From NCBI RefSeq assembly GCF_025215155.1, contig NZ_JALHAM010000121.1: 64,000 nt of DNA. One strand, 5' to 3'. This stretch comes from Dryocola clanedunensis (GTDB lineage: Bacteria; Pseudomonadota; Gammaproteobacteria; Enterobacterales; Enterobacteriaceae). The notes beneath the pieces were generated by a model, which did no database searches, had not been told where the DNA came from, and worked only from the letters and a program-made list of their open reading frames with translations. Within the stretch, counting starts at the first letter, position 1. Each line of letters opens with the position of its first letter. Below are positions 18,341 through 25,813 of this stretch, piece by piece. The translations under genes and the position numbers were made by a program.

Positions 18341-19307
18341 ACTACGCGAGCGGCTGCCGGAGCTGACCGCCAGACGCCCGGTTTGCGTACTGGGCTCGGC
18401 GGTTATCGACGTCATAGCCGATGCCTACTCCCTGCCGTGGCGCGGCTGCGATATAGAGCTCCAGCAGCAGAGCGTTAATATTGGCGGCTGCGCGCTGAAT
18501 ATCGCCCTTACCCTGTCGCGTTTAGGCGTTGAGGCGAAGAACGCCCTACCCGTCGGCGTGGGCACCTGGGCCTCCATTATCCGCAGCAGCCTGAAAACGC
18601 AGGGCATCCACAGCGAAATTGATACCGATGAAGGCGATAACGGCTGGTGCCTGGCGCTGGTCGAGCCGGACGGCGAACGGACGTTTATGTCGTTCAGGGG
18701 CGTTGAGCATCAGTGGAATCAGGCGTGGCTTGACCGGCTTGAGCTTGCCCCCGGTACGCTGCTGTCGCTTTCTGGCTACCAGCTGGCGGGGCCGTGCGCG
18801 GAGCTGCTGGTCAGCTGGCTCGAAACGCTTGAGGGCGTGACGCCATATATCGACTTTGGGCCACGCATCGCCGATATTCCCGCACCGCTGCTGGAGAGGA
18901 TCATGGCCTGCAAACCCATCATCTCCCTCAATCGTCAGGAGGCCGCCGTTGTCGCCGGGTGGCTGAATGTGCCGCCGCAGGATATACAGGAAATATGCAG
19001 CGCCTGGCTGGTTCGCTTTGGCTCGCCGCTGATTGTGCGTCTCGATAAAGAAGGTGCCTGGTTCGCCTGCGCCGAGGGGATTGAGCTGGCATCGCCGTTC
19101 CCCACGGAAGTCGTTGATACGATTGGTGCAGGTGACAGCCACGCGGGCGGTACGCTGGCGGGTCTTGCCGCCGGCTGGCGCCTGGGCGATGCGGTTTGTC
19201 TGGGGAATGCCGTGGCTTCGTGGGTTGTCGGCCACCGCGGCGGCGACTGCGCCCCAACTTACGCCGAGCTTAACGAAGCCCTACTCCTCGCAGACGAACA
19301 CGTATAA
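18327..19307 (+). CDS. yegV: YegV, PfkB-family sugar/nucleoside kinase
   Basis: A 326-residue ribokinase-family enzyme. It has the N-terminal VNIGGCALNIALTLSRLG signature and the C-terminal PfkB motif DTIGAGDSHAGGTLAG with the catalytic Asp. The ATG at 18327 is chosen because GGGAGG lies six bases upstream and MQANELRERLPELTARRPV aligns with E. coli YegV (321 residues). It overlaps yegU by 14 bp and overlaps the convergent yegW by 27 bp at its 3' end. It probably phosphorylates the product released by YegU; the substrate is unknown. Confidence 0.92.
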   Translation: MQANELRERLPELTARRPVCVLGSAVIDVIADAYSLPWRGCDIELQQQSVNIGGCALNIALTLSRLGVEAKNALPVGVGTWASIIRSSLKTQGIHSEIDTDEGDNGWCLALVEPDGERTFMSFRGVEHQWNQAWLDRLELAPGTLLSLSGYQLAGPCAELLVSWLETLEGVTPYIDFGPRIADIPAPLLERIMACKPIISLNRQEAAVVAGWLNVPPQDIQEICSAWLVRFGSPLIVRLDKEGAWFACAEGIELASPFPTEVVDTIGAGDSHAGGTLAGLAAGWRLGDAVCLGNAVASWVVGHRGGDCAPTYAELNEALLLADEHV

Positions 19308-20027
19308 ATCGCTGCGGCAGTAGCTGATGCTGTACTCGATGGGCCGGTTGTGCGGATCGAACGCCACCTGTTTGATCACCAGAACCGGCACCGGCGTTTC
19401 CAGTTTAATATGCGCCTGGAACTCGCTGTCCGGCATCCTGGCGCTGACCCGGCTGCGGGTGCGCTGGGGGATAATATTGCGGCTGCGGAAATAGTCGTAA
19501 AGCGAAACGCCGATGTCATCCGCATCCGCAATCAGCTCCCCCGGCACGTAGGACTCCTCAATGGAAACCGCGTCATCATCCACATAGCGAATGCGCTTCA
19601 GCAGAAACACATCGCTGTTTACGGGCAGCTTCAGCTGCTCGGCGACTTCTGCGTCGCACTGCACCACGCGCTTGTTCACCCACAGCGTATTGGGCTTTTG
19701 ACCGCGCAAAACAACCTGCTGCGAGAAGCCGCGCGCCTCTTTGAGAGAGTATTCAAAAGTATTATTAATCTGCGTCCCGTACCCCCGGGAACGCGTCACT
19801 ACCCCTTCGTCCTCCAGCGCCTGCATCGCTTTACGAACGGTAATGCGCGAGACGCCGGTCAGCTGGCTCAGATCCCGTTCACCCGGCAGTATATTCCCCT
19901 GCGGCAGGATGCCGCTGCGCACCGCCGCCTTTACCGTTTCGGCAAATTTCAGGTACAGCGGCATGTTGTCCGCCGCGGCTAATCGCAGGCGGAGTTGTTC
20001 AACTAGCTGGGTATGAGCCTGTTCCAT
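19281..20027 (-). CDS. yegW: YegW, GntR/HutC-family regulator
   Basis: A 248-residue regulator, same length as E. coli YegW. The N-terminal winged helix contains LPGERDLSQLTGVSRITVRK and ALEDEGVVTRSRGYGTQI; the C-terminal UTRA ligand-binding domain covers about residues 95-240. Start chosen at the ATG 20025-20027 (MEQAHTQ), as in E. coli, rather than an in-frame TTG two codons upstream. It converges on yegTUV, which it probably regulates; that link is inferred from position. Confidence 0.92.
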   Translation of the reverse strand: MEQAHTQLVEQLRLRLAAADNMPLYLKFAETVKAAVRSGILPQGNILPGERDLSQLTGVSRITVRKAMQALEDEGVVTRSRGYGTQINNTFEYSLKEARGFSQQVVLRGQKPNTLWVNKRVVQCDAEVAEQLKLPVNSDVFLLKRIRYVDDDAVSIEESYVPGELIADADDIGVSLYDYFRSRNIIPQRTRSRVSARMPDSEFQAHIKLETPVPVLVIKQVAFDPHNRPIEYSISYCRSDLYVFVCEE

Positions 20028-20097
20028 AAACAAAAATGTCCCGGGGATGAAGTAAAGCCATTATAGCCCAATGGGCTTAGAGTGGTATTACCCCTTC

Positions 20098-20907
20098 TTA
20101 CCACCATTCATGAAAATGATGTACCGGCCCAATACCGTGTCCCACGTCCAGGGAATCTGCCTGCTCTAACGCTTTTGACAGCCATTTTTTCGCCGCATCT
20201 ATCGTTTGCGGCCAGTCGTCATAACGCGGACGAAGCGCGGCCAGCGCCGCAGAAAGCGTACAGCCCGTGCCGTGGGTATGGCGGGTTTGCACTCGTGGTG
20301 CGGTAAAACGGCGTGCGCCCTCTCGCGTAAACAACCAGTCCGGGCTTTCGGCATCGTCAAGGTGCCCACCCTTCATCAGCACTGCCCGGCAGCCCATCCC
20401 CAGCAAAGCATCGCCCTGCTCTTGCATCTCTTTTTCGCTGGTGGCGTGCGGGGCATCCAGCAGCGCTGCAGCCTCTGGCAGATTTGGGGTAATTAACGCG
20501 ACCTGCGGCAACAGGCGACGACGCAGGCTTTCCACCGCCGACGGGGCCAGCAGCGGATCGCCGCTTTTCGCCAGCATCACCGTATCCAGCACCACATTTT
20601 GCGCCTTATAGAATGCGAGCCGCCCGGCCACCGCCTCGACGATATCCGTTTCGGCCAGCATGCCAATTTTGATGGTATCGATGCGCACATCGCTCAGCAC
20701 CGAATCCAGCTGTGCCGCCACGAAATCAGGCTCGATACGATAAACCGACTGCACGCCCCGGGTATTTTGCGCCACCAGCGCAGTAATGACGCTTGTGCCA
20801 TACGCGCCGAGCGCGGAGAAGGTTTTTAAATCCGCCTGGATACCTGCGCCACCGCTGGGATCCGTCCCGGCAATCGTCAGGGCGTTAACACGTTTTAAAC
20901 CCTTCAT
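20098..20907 (-). CDS. thiD: ThiD, HMP/HMP-phosphate kinase
   Basis: A 269-residue ribokinase-fold kinase that phosphorylates hydroxymethylpyrimidine to the pyrophosphate used in thiamine synthesis. N-terminal ALTIAGTDPSGGAGIQADLK and C-terminal THGTGCTLSAALAA (anion hole and catalytic Cys/Asp region) are diagnostic. Its ATG overlaps the thiM stop (ATGA), so it is translated with thiM under the upstream TPP riboswitch. Confidence 0.96.
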   Translation of the reverse strand: MKGLKRVNALTIAGTDPSGGAGIQADLKTFSALGAYGTSVITALVAQNTRGVQSVYRIEPDFVAAQLDSVLSDVRIDTIKIGMLAETDIVEAVAGRLAFYKAQNVVLDTVMLAKSGDPLLAPSAVESLRRRLLPQVALITPNLPEAAALLDAPHATSEKEMQEQGDALLGMGCRAVLMKGGHLDDAESPDWLFTREGARRFTAPRVQTRHTHGTGCTLSAALAALRPRYDDWPQTIDAAKKWLSKALEQADSLDVGHGIGPVHHFHEWW

Positions 20908-21692
20908 GCCAGAGCCTCCGGTTGAAGATGATAAAGCGCATCCAGGAAAGCCGGAATGAAACTACCGGGGCCGCTGCTGGCAGCAACCGCCTGGCCGCCC
21001 GCAAGTTTCATAAACTGGCAGGCGGAGGCGACGTTATCGAGCAGCGAGCCAGGCAAGGCGCTACAGGCGGCAACCACGGCGGAGAGCGCGCAGCCCGTGC
21101 CCACCACGCGCGTCATCAATTTATCCCCGCCTGCGATTGCCCAGGTTTTTAGACCGTCGGTCACATAGTCGCGCTCACCCGTAACGGCGACGATGGCTCC
21201 GGTTTGCAGGGCAAGCTGCCGGGCGGCAGGCAGTGCGCTAAGGGCATCATCGGTACTGTCCACGCCGCGCCCACCGGTATTCACCCCGGCCAGAGCAAGG
21301 ATTTCAGAGGCATTACCACGAATGGCAGCAGGATGCAGCGCAAGGATTTCACGGGCAAATTGGCTACGGAAAGCAAGGCCACCAACGGCAACGGGGTCAA
21401 GTACCCAGGGTGTAGAAGATTTATCAGCAGAGTGAATGGCAGCGAGCATCGCATGGCTGCGTTCAGCGGTCAGCGTCCCGATGTTAACTAATAAAGCGCT
21501 GGCCGCAGCGCTAAACTGCGCGGCCTCTTCGGCCTCGATCACCATTGCAGGTGAGGCGCCAATGGCGAGCAAAACGTTAGCGGTAAAGTTCTGCACCACA
21601 TCGTTAGTCATGCAGTGGACCAGTGGGGACGCAAGACGTAATTGGGTTAAAACAGATGCGGCACGATGGCCGGGTAGCAGGTCAGGTTGCAT
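20904..21692 (-). CDS. thiM: ThiM, hydroxyethylthiazole kinase
   Basis: A 262-residue kinase that salvages the thiazole alcohol for thiamine synthesis, equal in length to E. coli ThiM. Motifs include PLVHCMTNDVVQNFTANVLL, the WVLDPVAVGG segment and the C-terminal VVGTGCALSAVVAA. The Shine-Dalgarno AGGAG (21699-21703) lies six bases before the ATG and partly within a hairpin controlled by the TPP riboswitch. The gene heads thiMD. The native upstream region has been displaced by the island inserted in its riboswitch. Confidence 0.95.
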   Translation of the reverse strand: MQPDLLPGHRAASVLTQLRLASPLVHCMTNDVVQNFTANVLLAIGASPAMVIEAEEAAQFSAAASALLVNIGTLTAERSHAMLAAIHSADKSSTPWVLDPVAVGGLAFRSQFAREILALHPAAIRGNASEILALAGVNTGGRGVDSTDDALSALPAARQLALQTGAIVAVTGERDYVTDGLKTWAIAGGDKLMTRVVGTGCALSAVVAACSALPGSLLDNVASACQFMKLAGGQAVAASSGPGSFIPAFLDALYHLQPEALA

Positions 21693-21701
21693 TGCAGGCT
21701 C

Positions 21702-21732
21702 CTGTCCGGCGTGAAGAAGGGATACCGGACAG
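21702..21732 (-). promoter_or_regulatory. Expression-platform hairpin of the thiM riboswitch
   Basis: CTGTCCGG and CCGGACAG (21702-21709 and 21725-21732) form an 8-bp perfect stem between the aptamer and the thiM start. One arm ends inside the Shine-Dalgarno AGGAG, so the hairpin can mask ribosome binding, as in the translational thiM riboswitch of E. coli. Confidence 0.7.
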
Positions 21733-21739
21733 GTATCTG

Positions 21740-21818
21740 ACTTCCCTACGCTGGCATTATCCAGATCAGGTGGTACGGGTATTTCTCAGCCTTTACAAAG
21801 AAGGGCACCCCGAGTCAT
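21740..21818 (-). promoter_or_regulatory. TPP riboswitch aptamer, copy A (thiM)
   Basis: Read on the minus strand, the sequence carries the THI-box elements in order: ACTCGGGGTGCCC, a P3 stem-loop, CTGAGAAATACCCGT, ACCTGATCTGGATAATGCCAGCGTAGGG and AAGT. P1 is complete, with five pairs (TGACT with AGTCA). The 3' half adjoins thiM. The 5' half (P3 loop and 5' P1 strand, from 21794) lies on the island side and differs from copy B in the P3 loop, so it appears to be supplied by the island. This is the copy that can control thiMD. Confidence 0.93.
21744..21793 (-). repeat. Direct repeat (att-like core), left copy
   Basis: Fifty bases identical to 27203-27252 and in the same orientation, spanning the central TPP aptamer. 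Identity is interrupted in the P3 loop and resumes for 19 bases (21798-21816). This is the putative attachment-site core on the thiM side. Confidence 0.85.
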
Positions 21819-21952
21819 TTAGATTGAATCTCTTTACTTTTTGCCAGCTTAGGGGAAGTTGCTTGCTGAGGCAAGCCCGCCCTTCCGGTTATCGCTTCTT
21901 CACGCTGTACCCCAGCTTGTACCTCAGCTTGTACCCCACCACAGAAACGAAA

Positions 21953-21974
21953 AAAGGAGCCGTTAAGCTCCTTT
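21953..21974 (-). terminator. Rho-independent terminator at the left end of the island
   Basis: On the minus strand, AAAGGAGC and GCTCCTTT form an 8-bp perfect stem with a 6-nt loop, followed by TTT. It lies 19 bases after the stop of the small coupled gene and should end leftward transcription before the thiM riboswitch. Confidence 0.75.
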
Positions 21975-21992
21975 GTGATATAACCAAAGACC

Positions 21993-22103
21993 TCATGGAT
22001 TCCGAGATTCAGTTTTGCGTTCTGTTTTTCTACGTCGTTCAAAGGTGCGGATTACATCCCAGATAAACAGGAACAGCAGATACCAATAAAGTGCGGTGAT
22101 CAT
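21993..22103 (-). CDS. Small 36-residue membrane-like protein, coupled
   Basis: An ATG overlapping the upstream stop (GTATGA) with AGAGG seven bases before it opens a 36-codon frame, beginning MITALYWYLLFLFIWD and ending with a basic tail rich in Arg, Lys and Glu. It has one hydrophobic segment (about residues 2-15), then VIRTFERRRKTERK. A terminator follows 19 bases after the stop. The overlap, ribosome-binding site, terminator and amphipathic design support a real small gene of phage type. I do not recognise its function. Confidence 0.6.
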   Translation of the reverse strand: MITALYWYLLFLFIWDVIRTFERRRKTERKTESRNP

Positions 22104-22657
22104 ACGCAAACCTCTTGGTTCCAATAGCTTCGAACTGTTCTCAGATACACACCCATCGCTTCAACCGTTTCCTTCGGTGTTAGCCCTTGAGCCTTATGTT
22201 CCAGAACCTTCAAACGCGTTTCATGCTGCTTTCCAGCTTTCTTGATTCCAAGGCATTCGATGGTTGAGTCAGGGAAGTAATGGGTTTTGAGGTATTCCGC
22301 TGCCGCCATGTCGGGAACGACAAACACGAGAGGGTGATCGGTATCAGTGTTGCGAATGGATGTTCGGCTAAGAAACTGGTAGCACCGTTCAAAATACATT
22401 GCCTGGCGCTTCTTCTCCATCACCGTTTCAAAATCCCAACCGATACGTTCGCAATAATCTGCCCATCGCTTACGGTCTTTATCGCCCAGATTTGCACATC
22501 CGAGGAACACGGCACAATGAATGCTCTGATAGCTGTTCATCCCGTAGCTGGACATTGAAACGTCAACACCCCCCATGCGATCACCAAGTTCAGTGAGTCT
22601 AATGGTCTTAAGCAACCGTTGAACAGGTGCGAGAGTTGCTGGCGCAAGGTTTACCAC
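22100..22657 (-). pseudogene. Phage-type gene, probably 5'-truncated
   Basis: An open frame of up to 185 codons from a GTG with no clear ribosome-binding site. The product is soluble and ends in a helix-turn-helix-like segment (LTPKETVEAMGVYLRTVRSYW). The middle contains ERCYQFLSRTSIRNTD and HPLVFVVPDMAAAEYLK. I do not recognise a family with certainty; it resembles the C-terminal part of a larger phage or island protein. Its first 15 codons lie antisense to a convincing helix-turn-helix fragment, so the true 5' end was probably lost at a recombination joint near 22600. Confidence 0.45.
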
Positions 22658-22740
22658 CAGTTGCGGTCCAGGATAGGTTAGCGATCAGTGAAGCAACCTT
22701 CTACAGACTTAAGAAATTCGAACAACTCTCGGATATTTGA
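22612..22740 (+). pseudogene. Remnant of a recombinase-type helix-turn-helix domain
   Basis: A 42-codon open stretch encodes EQVRELLAQGLPPVAV, DRLAISEATFYRLKK and a short tail. The spacing and residues match helix-turn-helix ends of serine recombinases such as PinE/Hin or transposase DNA-binding domains. It lacks a start and any catalytic domain and lies at the junction with the truncated phage gene. Reported as a decayed fragment; the parent family is uncertain. Confidence 0.35.
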
Positions 22741-22830
22741 GAATTCCGAATGCCGCATTGGAGAGGTCCCAAAATTAACGTTTAACTGTTCAAATAACCA
22801 CGCTACTAATCAACGGGGGATCAGGACACT

Positions 22831-22877
22831 CTGAATGAAGCATACACTAAACCCTGAGTATGCTTTCATACATTCAG
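22831..22877. terminator. Bipartite hairpin downstream of the GHKL ATPase gene
   Basis: CTGAATG/CATTCAG (outer, 7 bp) and AAGCATAC/GTATGCTT (inner, 8 bp) form a hairpin with a 5-nt bulge and 12-nt loop. It lies 16 bases beyond the ATPase stop and is a plausible transcript end for the methyltransferase-ATPase operon, though without a clear T-tract. Confidence 0.5.
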
Positions 22878-22892
22878 AATTTAAATTAATTA

Positions 22893-24509
22893 CTATGCAT
22901 CTCCTGTTTCCGTGATAACTTCAGCACCTTCCATCCTTTCAAAAAGATAAGAAATCAAACTTAAAACGTTTAAACAATCCAACTCAGAATATTGCTCAGG
23001 AACTAATTTATCCAATGGCATATGCGCAGCCGGGTTTCTAAAGGACTCAATAACCCCTTGGGAAAGTGAACGCTGTCCACTTTGAATACTCATTCCTGTT
23101 TGAGTCGAAATATCACATAATTTAATGACAGGTTTTTTAGGGGAAAAAACCAAATTAACAAGTTCTGTACCATCAAATGTCAGGCCAGTGAGTTCACGAA
23201 TAACCTCACAGTATATTTTCGTTCCTTGATCCGCTGCCATTCCATATTGTTTGTTCGTGTAGAATGTTTTTATTCTACCTTTAATTTTCTCATTTAAATA
23301 TCGCCAGTGTAACAAAGGATATTCTGGCACTATTGTATGCAGCGCTTCAATAACAGGACTGTACTTCTCAAGCGCGTCTTCTTCACCAAGAAAATCTATA
23401 ATTTTTGATGCTTGCTGTCTGATATCTTCAGGCATCGTACTCATCCATTGATTAGTATCTATGCCAGTTGTTACTTCAAATTCTTTTTCCTTTTTCTCTT
23501 TTCGTTTATTTCTCCATTCATTATTAACTTGGTTAATAATTGTTGAGAGATATTCACGAAGAAGAGTCATTTCCTCATTATCCCAATCAATAGACTGCCG
23601 GTTGGTTGAGATGACATCATCATCAAGATCATCAATAAAATCAACAGATATCCATCCGGTCAAGTATTGAAAGAAATGGCTTGATGTGCTGTTTGAAAAA
23701 AACTCGGGGTTATTAACAAGTTTCCCTCTTGAAAACAGTGAAATTCCTCTTAAACCTGAATTTGGTCTTATCGGAGTCCGTGAAGTATACAAGGTACCCT
23801 TCAATTTATCTTTATAAGGGCTGTCATCTTTCACCAAAGATTCAACATCCCATTCGAACTGCTGCTCAAAACCACTATACCGACGAGCATTATTTACCGT
23901 TACAACATGGCCATATTGGTCTTTAAGATTTATATTAAAGTTATCATCAACGATAAATATTTTTGACAAGCTGTTAGCAATCGCTTCAAGATCAAACGGC
24001 GATTGTCGTTTGAGTTTGGATAATTTTATCGTCGTTCCATTTGCAGCATCTGTAGGTTCATCAGATAACTCTACAGTAGGATTATAGACGCCATCAGCAT
24101 TAAGTAGTGCATTCCAATCAAGTACAAACCTATTTCTTTTTCCATCCTTAACGGTATCAATAGTTATTTCCCTGGCAAGACCAAACAGGGCTAATTTTCC
24201 TAAACCTTTTTTGCCTGTAGCATAACGTCCAAATCGTGGTGTTGGCTTATCACCATCATGTCGACGTCTATTTCTGCCTATAACTAAAAAACGCTGTTGA
24301 ATATCTGTGGCACTCATCCCTGTACCATCATCTTTGATGCTAATAAATTTATTACTCCCTACTTCCAAAAAATCTAGAGTCACATTTCCTGAGTCAGCAT
24401 CATAAGCATTTGAAATCAGTTCAGCAAGCGCTGGTGGAAGCGTAGAATACATTTTCACGCCGAGATGTTCTATCGTATGAGGATCAAACTTCATTTCGTA
24501 ATCAGACAT
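22893..24509 (-). CDS. GHKL (MORC/MutL/Hsp90-like) ATPase of the island
   Basis: A 538-residue protein whose N-terminus is a complete GHKL ATPase: N-box ELISNAYDAD (residues 30-39, Glu30 and Asn34), G1 box DDGTGM (60-65) and G2 box GRYATGKKGLGKLA (94-107). A transducer-like region follows, then a charged central segment (NEWRNKRKEKKEKEFEV) and a helical C-terminus. GHKL/MORC proteins have been described next to C5 methyltransferases in bacterial restriction-type clusters. Its ATG lies four bases after the methyltransferase stop, and its Shine-Dalgarno AGGGA is inside that gene. No nuclease domain is visible. Likely a DNA-acting ATPase in a defence pair; function inferred. Confidence 0.85.
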   Translation of the reverse strand: MSDYEMKFDPHTIEHLGVKMYSTLPPALAELISNAYDADSGNVTLDFLEVGSNKFISIKDDGTGMSATDIQQRFLVIGRNRRRHDGDKPTPRFGRYATGKKGLGKLALFGLAREITIDTVKDGKRNRFVLDWNALLNADGVYNPTVELSDEPTDAANGTTIKLSKLKRQSPFDLEAIANSLSKIFIVDDNFNINLKDQYGHVVTVNNARRYSGFEQQFEWDVESLVKDDSPYKDKLKGTLYTSRTPIRPNSGLRGISLFSRGKLVNNPEFFSNSTSSHFFQYLTGWISVDFIDDLDDDVISTNRQSIDWDNEEMTLLREYLSTIINQVNNEWRNKRKEKKEKEFEVTTGIDTNQWMSTMPEDIRQQASKIIDFLGEEDALEKYSPVIEALHTIVPEYPLLHWRYLNEKIKGRIKTFYTNKQYGMAADQGTKIYCEVIRELTGLTFDGTELVNLVFSPKKPVIKLCDISTQTGMSIQSGQRSLSQGVIESFRNPAAHMPLDKLVPEQYSELDCLNVLSLISYLFERMEGAEVITETGDA

Positions 24510-24513
24510 GTTT

Positions 24514-25563
24514 TTATTCCCTATTCTGTTTTTCCGACTTATTCAAATGCTCAATAATCTTGGTTGCATGTGCACAAATAAAGGCAGGTGGTAAGGCATT
24601 GCCGATCATCAGTGCAGCGAACTCTCTTCCCCTATCCAGCGAGAAGGCATAATTTTTTGGAAAAGTTTGAAGCGCGGCAGCTTCACGCAATGTGATAGAT
24701 CTATCTTGTTCAGGATGTAAAAAACGGCCCTTTGAAGGATTGGTACACCCACCGGTAATGGTTGGAGAAACTTTATCCCATGACATTCGTCCATAAACAT
24801 CTTTATATCCATCTGGATTTTTCAAATGGCAAGGTAGCCAAAACTGTTTCGGTAAATCTGCTCTCGAACCACCATTTTTAGGAATGTTTCTTATCATGGC
24901 TTTAATTTTATCGGTTCTGTTCGGAATAAAGTCATGAAGATTGTCATTACCTTCACCAGGAACATGAAAATCTGCGATTGCATCTTTTACAGTCTTTGGA
25001 GAGGCTACTTTTAAAGGCTCGTCGATATCACCAAACTTAGATGCGATAAGGATCATTCTTTTTCTGCGTTGAGGAACACCATAACAAGCGGTATCTTTCA
25101 CTTGCAATGTTTTTTCACCGATGACATACCCACGATCACGTAGTTCGGCAATGACCTTAGTAATCCTCTCATCTTTAGCCAGAGCAGGAACGTTCTCGAT
25201 CATGACTGTTTTAGGTTCAAACGCCCTCACAAACCTCATTAAATCAAAAATAAGGTCATTTCTAATATCTTCAACTGAAGTACATTTGTTTCGAGTGCGA
25301 TGAGATGAGAAACCTTGGCATGGAGGGCAACCCGCTAATAAATCCAACTCCCCTGGTTGAAGCTGCAACTCCTCCATAATTTTTAGAGGGTTTAACGTGC
25401 GAATATCAGCTTCATAGAGAATATGATCGGCATGGTTAATTTTGTAAGTTTTTGCTGCAACCGCTTCAAGCTCGACACCAGCGATAACTTTAAAGCCAGC
25501 ATCTTTTAAACCACATGTCAACCCACCAGCACCGCAGAATAGGTCAATTGCTGTGAAATTCAT
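24514..25563 (-). CDS. C5-cytosine DNA methyltransferase of the island
   Basis: A 349-residue Dcm-type methyltransferase with all main motifs in order: I DLFCGAGG (7-14), IV GCPPCQGFSSHR with the catalytic Cys (78-89), VI ENVPAL (123-128), VIII QRRKR (165-169), IX REAAALQTFP (293-302) and X GNALPP (321-326). The target-recognition region between VIII and IX is about 120 residues; specificity cannot be read from it. The start is fixed by motif I near the N-terminus. A short overlapping frame (25544-25576) precedes it and holds the better-spaced ribosome-binding site. It forms an operon with the GHKL ATPase; no restriction endonuclease gene is adjacent. Confidence 0.93.
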   Translation of the reverse strand: MNFTAIDLFCGAGGLTCGLKDAGFKVIAGVELEAVAAKTYKINHADHILYEADIRTLNPLKIMEELQLQPGELDLLAGCPPCQGFSSHRTRNKCTSVEDIRNDLIFDLMRFVRAFEPKTVMIENVPALAKDERITKVIAELRDRGYVIGEKTLQVKDTACYGVPQRRKRMILIASKFGDIDEPLKVASPKTVKDAIADFHVPGEGNDNLHDFIPNRTDKIKAMIRNIPKNGGSRADLPKQFWLPCHLKNPDGYKDVYGRMSWDKVSPTITGGCTNPSKGRFLHPEQDRSITLREAAALQTFPKNYAFSLDRGREFAALMIGNALPPAFICAHATKIIEHLNKSEKQNRE

Positions 25564-25576
25564 TGATTAGATCCAT
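25544..25576 (-). CDS. Ten-codon leader frame overlapping the methyltransferase start
   Basis: ATG at 25576 opens MDLINEFHSN and stops at 25544, 20 bases inside the methyltransferase gene in another frame. AAAGGA lies eight bases before this ATG but 21 bases before the methyltransferase ATG at 25563. Translation of the methyltransferase may therefore depend on termination-reinitiation from this leader. It may also be a chance frame. Confidence 0.35.
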   Translation of the reverse strand: MDLINEFHSN

Positions 25577-25813
25577 GTTTTCGTTCCTTTCTGTAATTTT
25601 GACATAGTATCAATCACATGAAAAGTAAAGAAAAAACTCTGATTGGTATCAATAGGTTAAAAACCATCATATACATATCACTAACCCTTTGATCCAGTGG
25701 AGATAAGCTCCATTCAGAAGAGCTGACTCACAACCCGTTTCCCTGCAATCTTACTGGGGAAAGTATATTTATCACACAGTAAATGCTGTTGCACTATCAG
25801 GAACTACAGTTCA

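Noticed and set aside
21815..22042. 75-codon frame from a TTG at the island left end
   Set aside because: It runs through an intrinsic terminator and overlaps the better-supported 36-codon gene; no ribosome-binding site.
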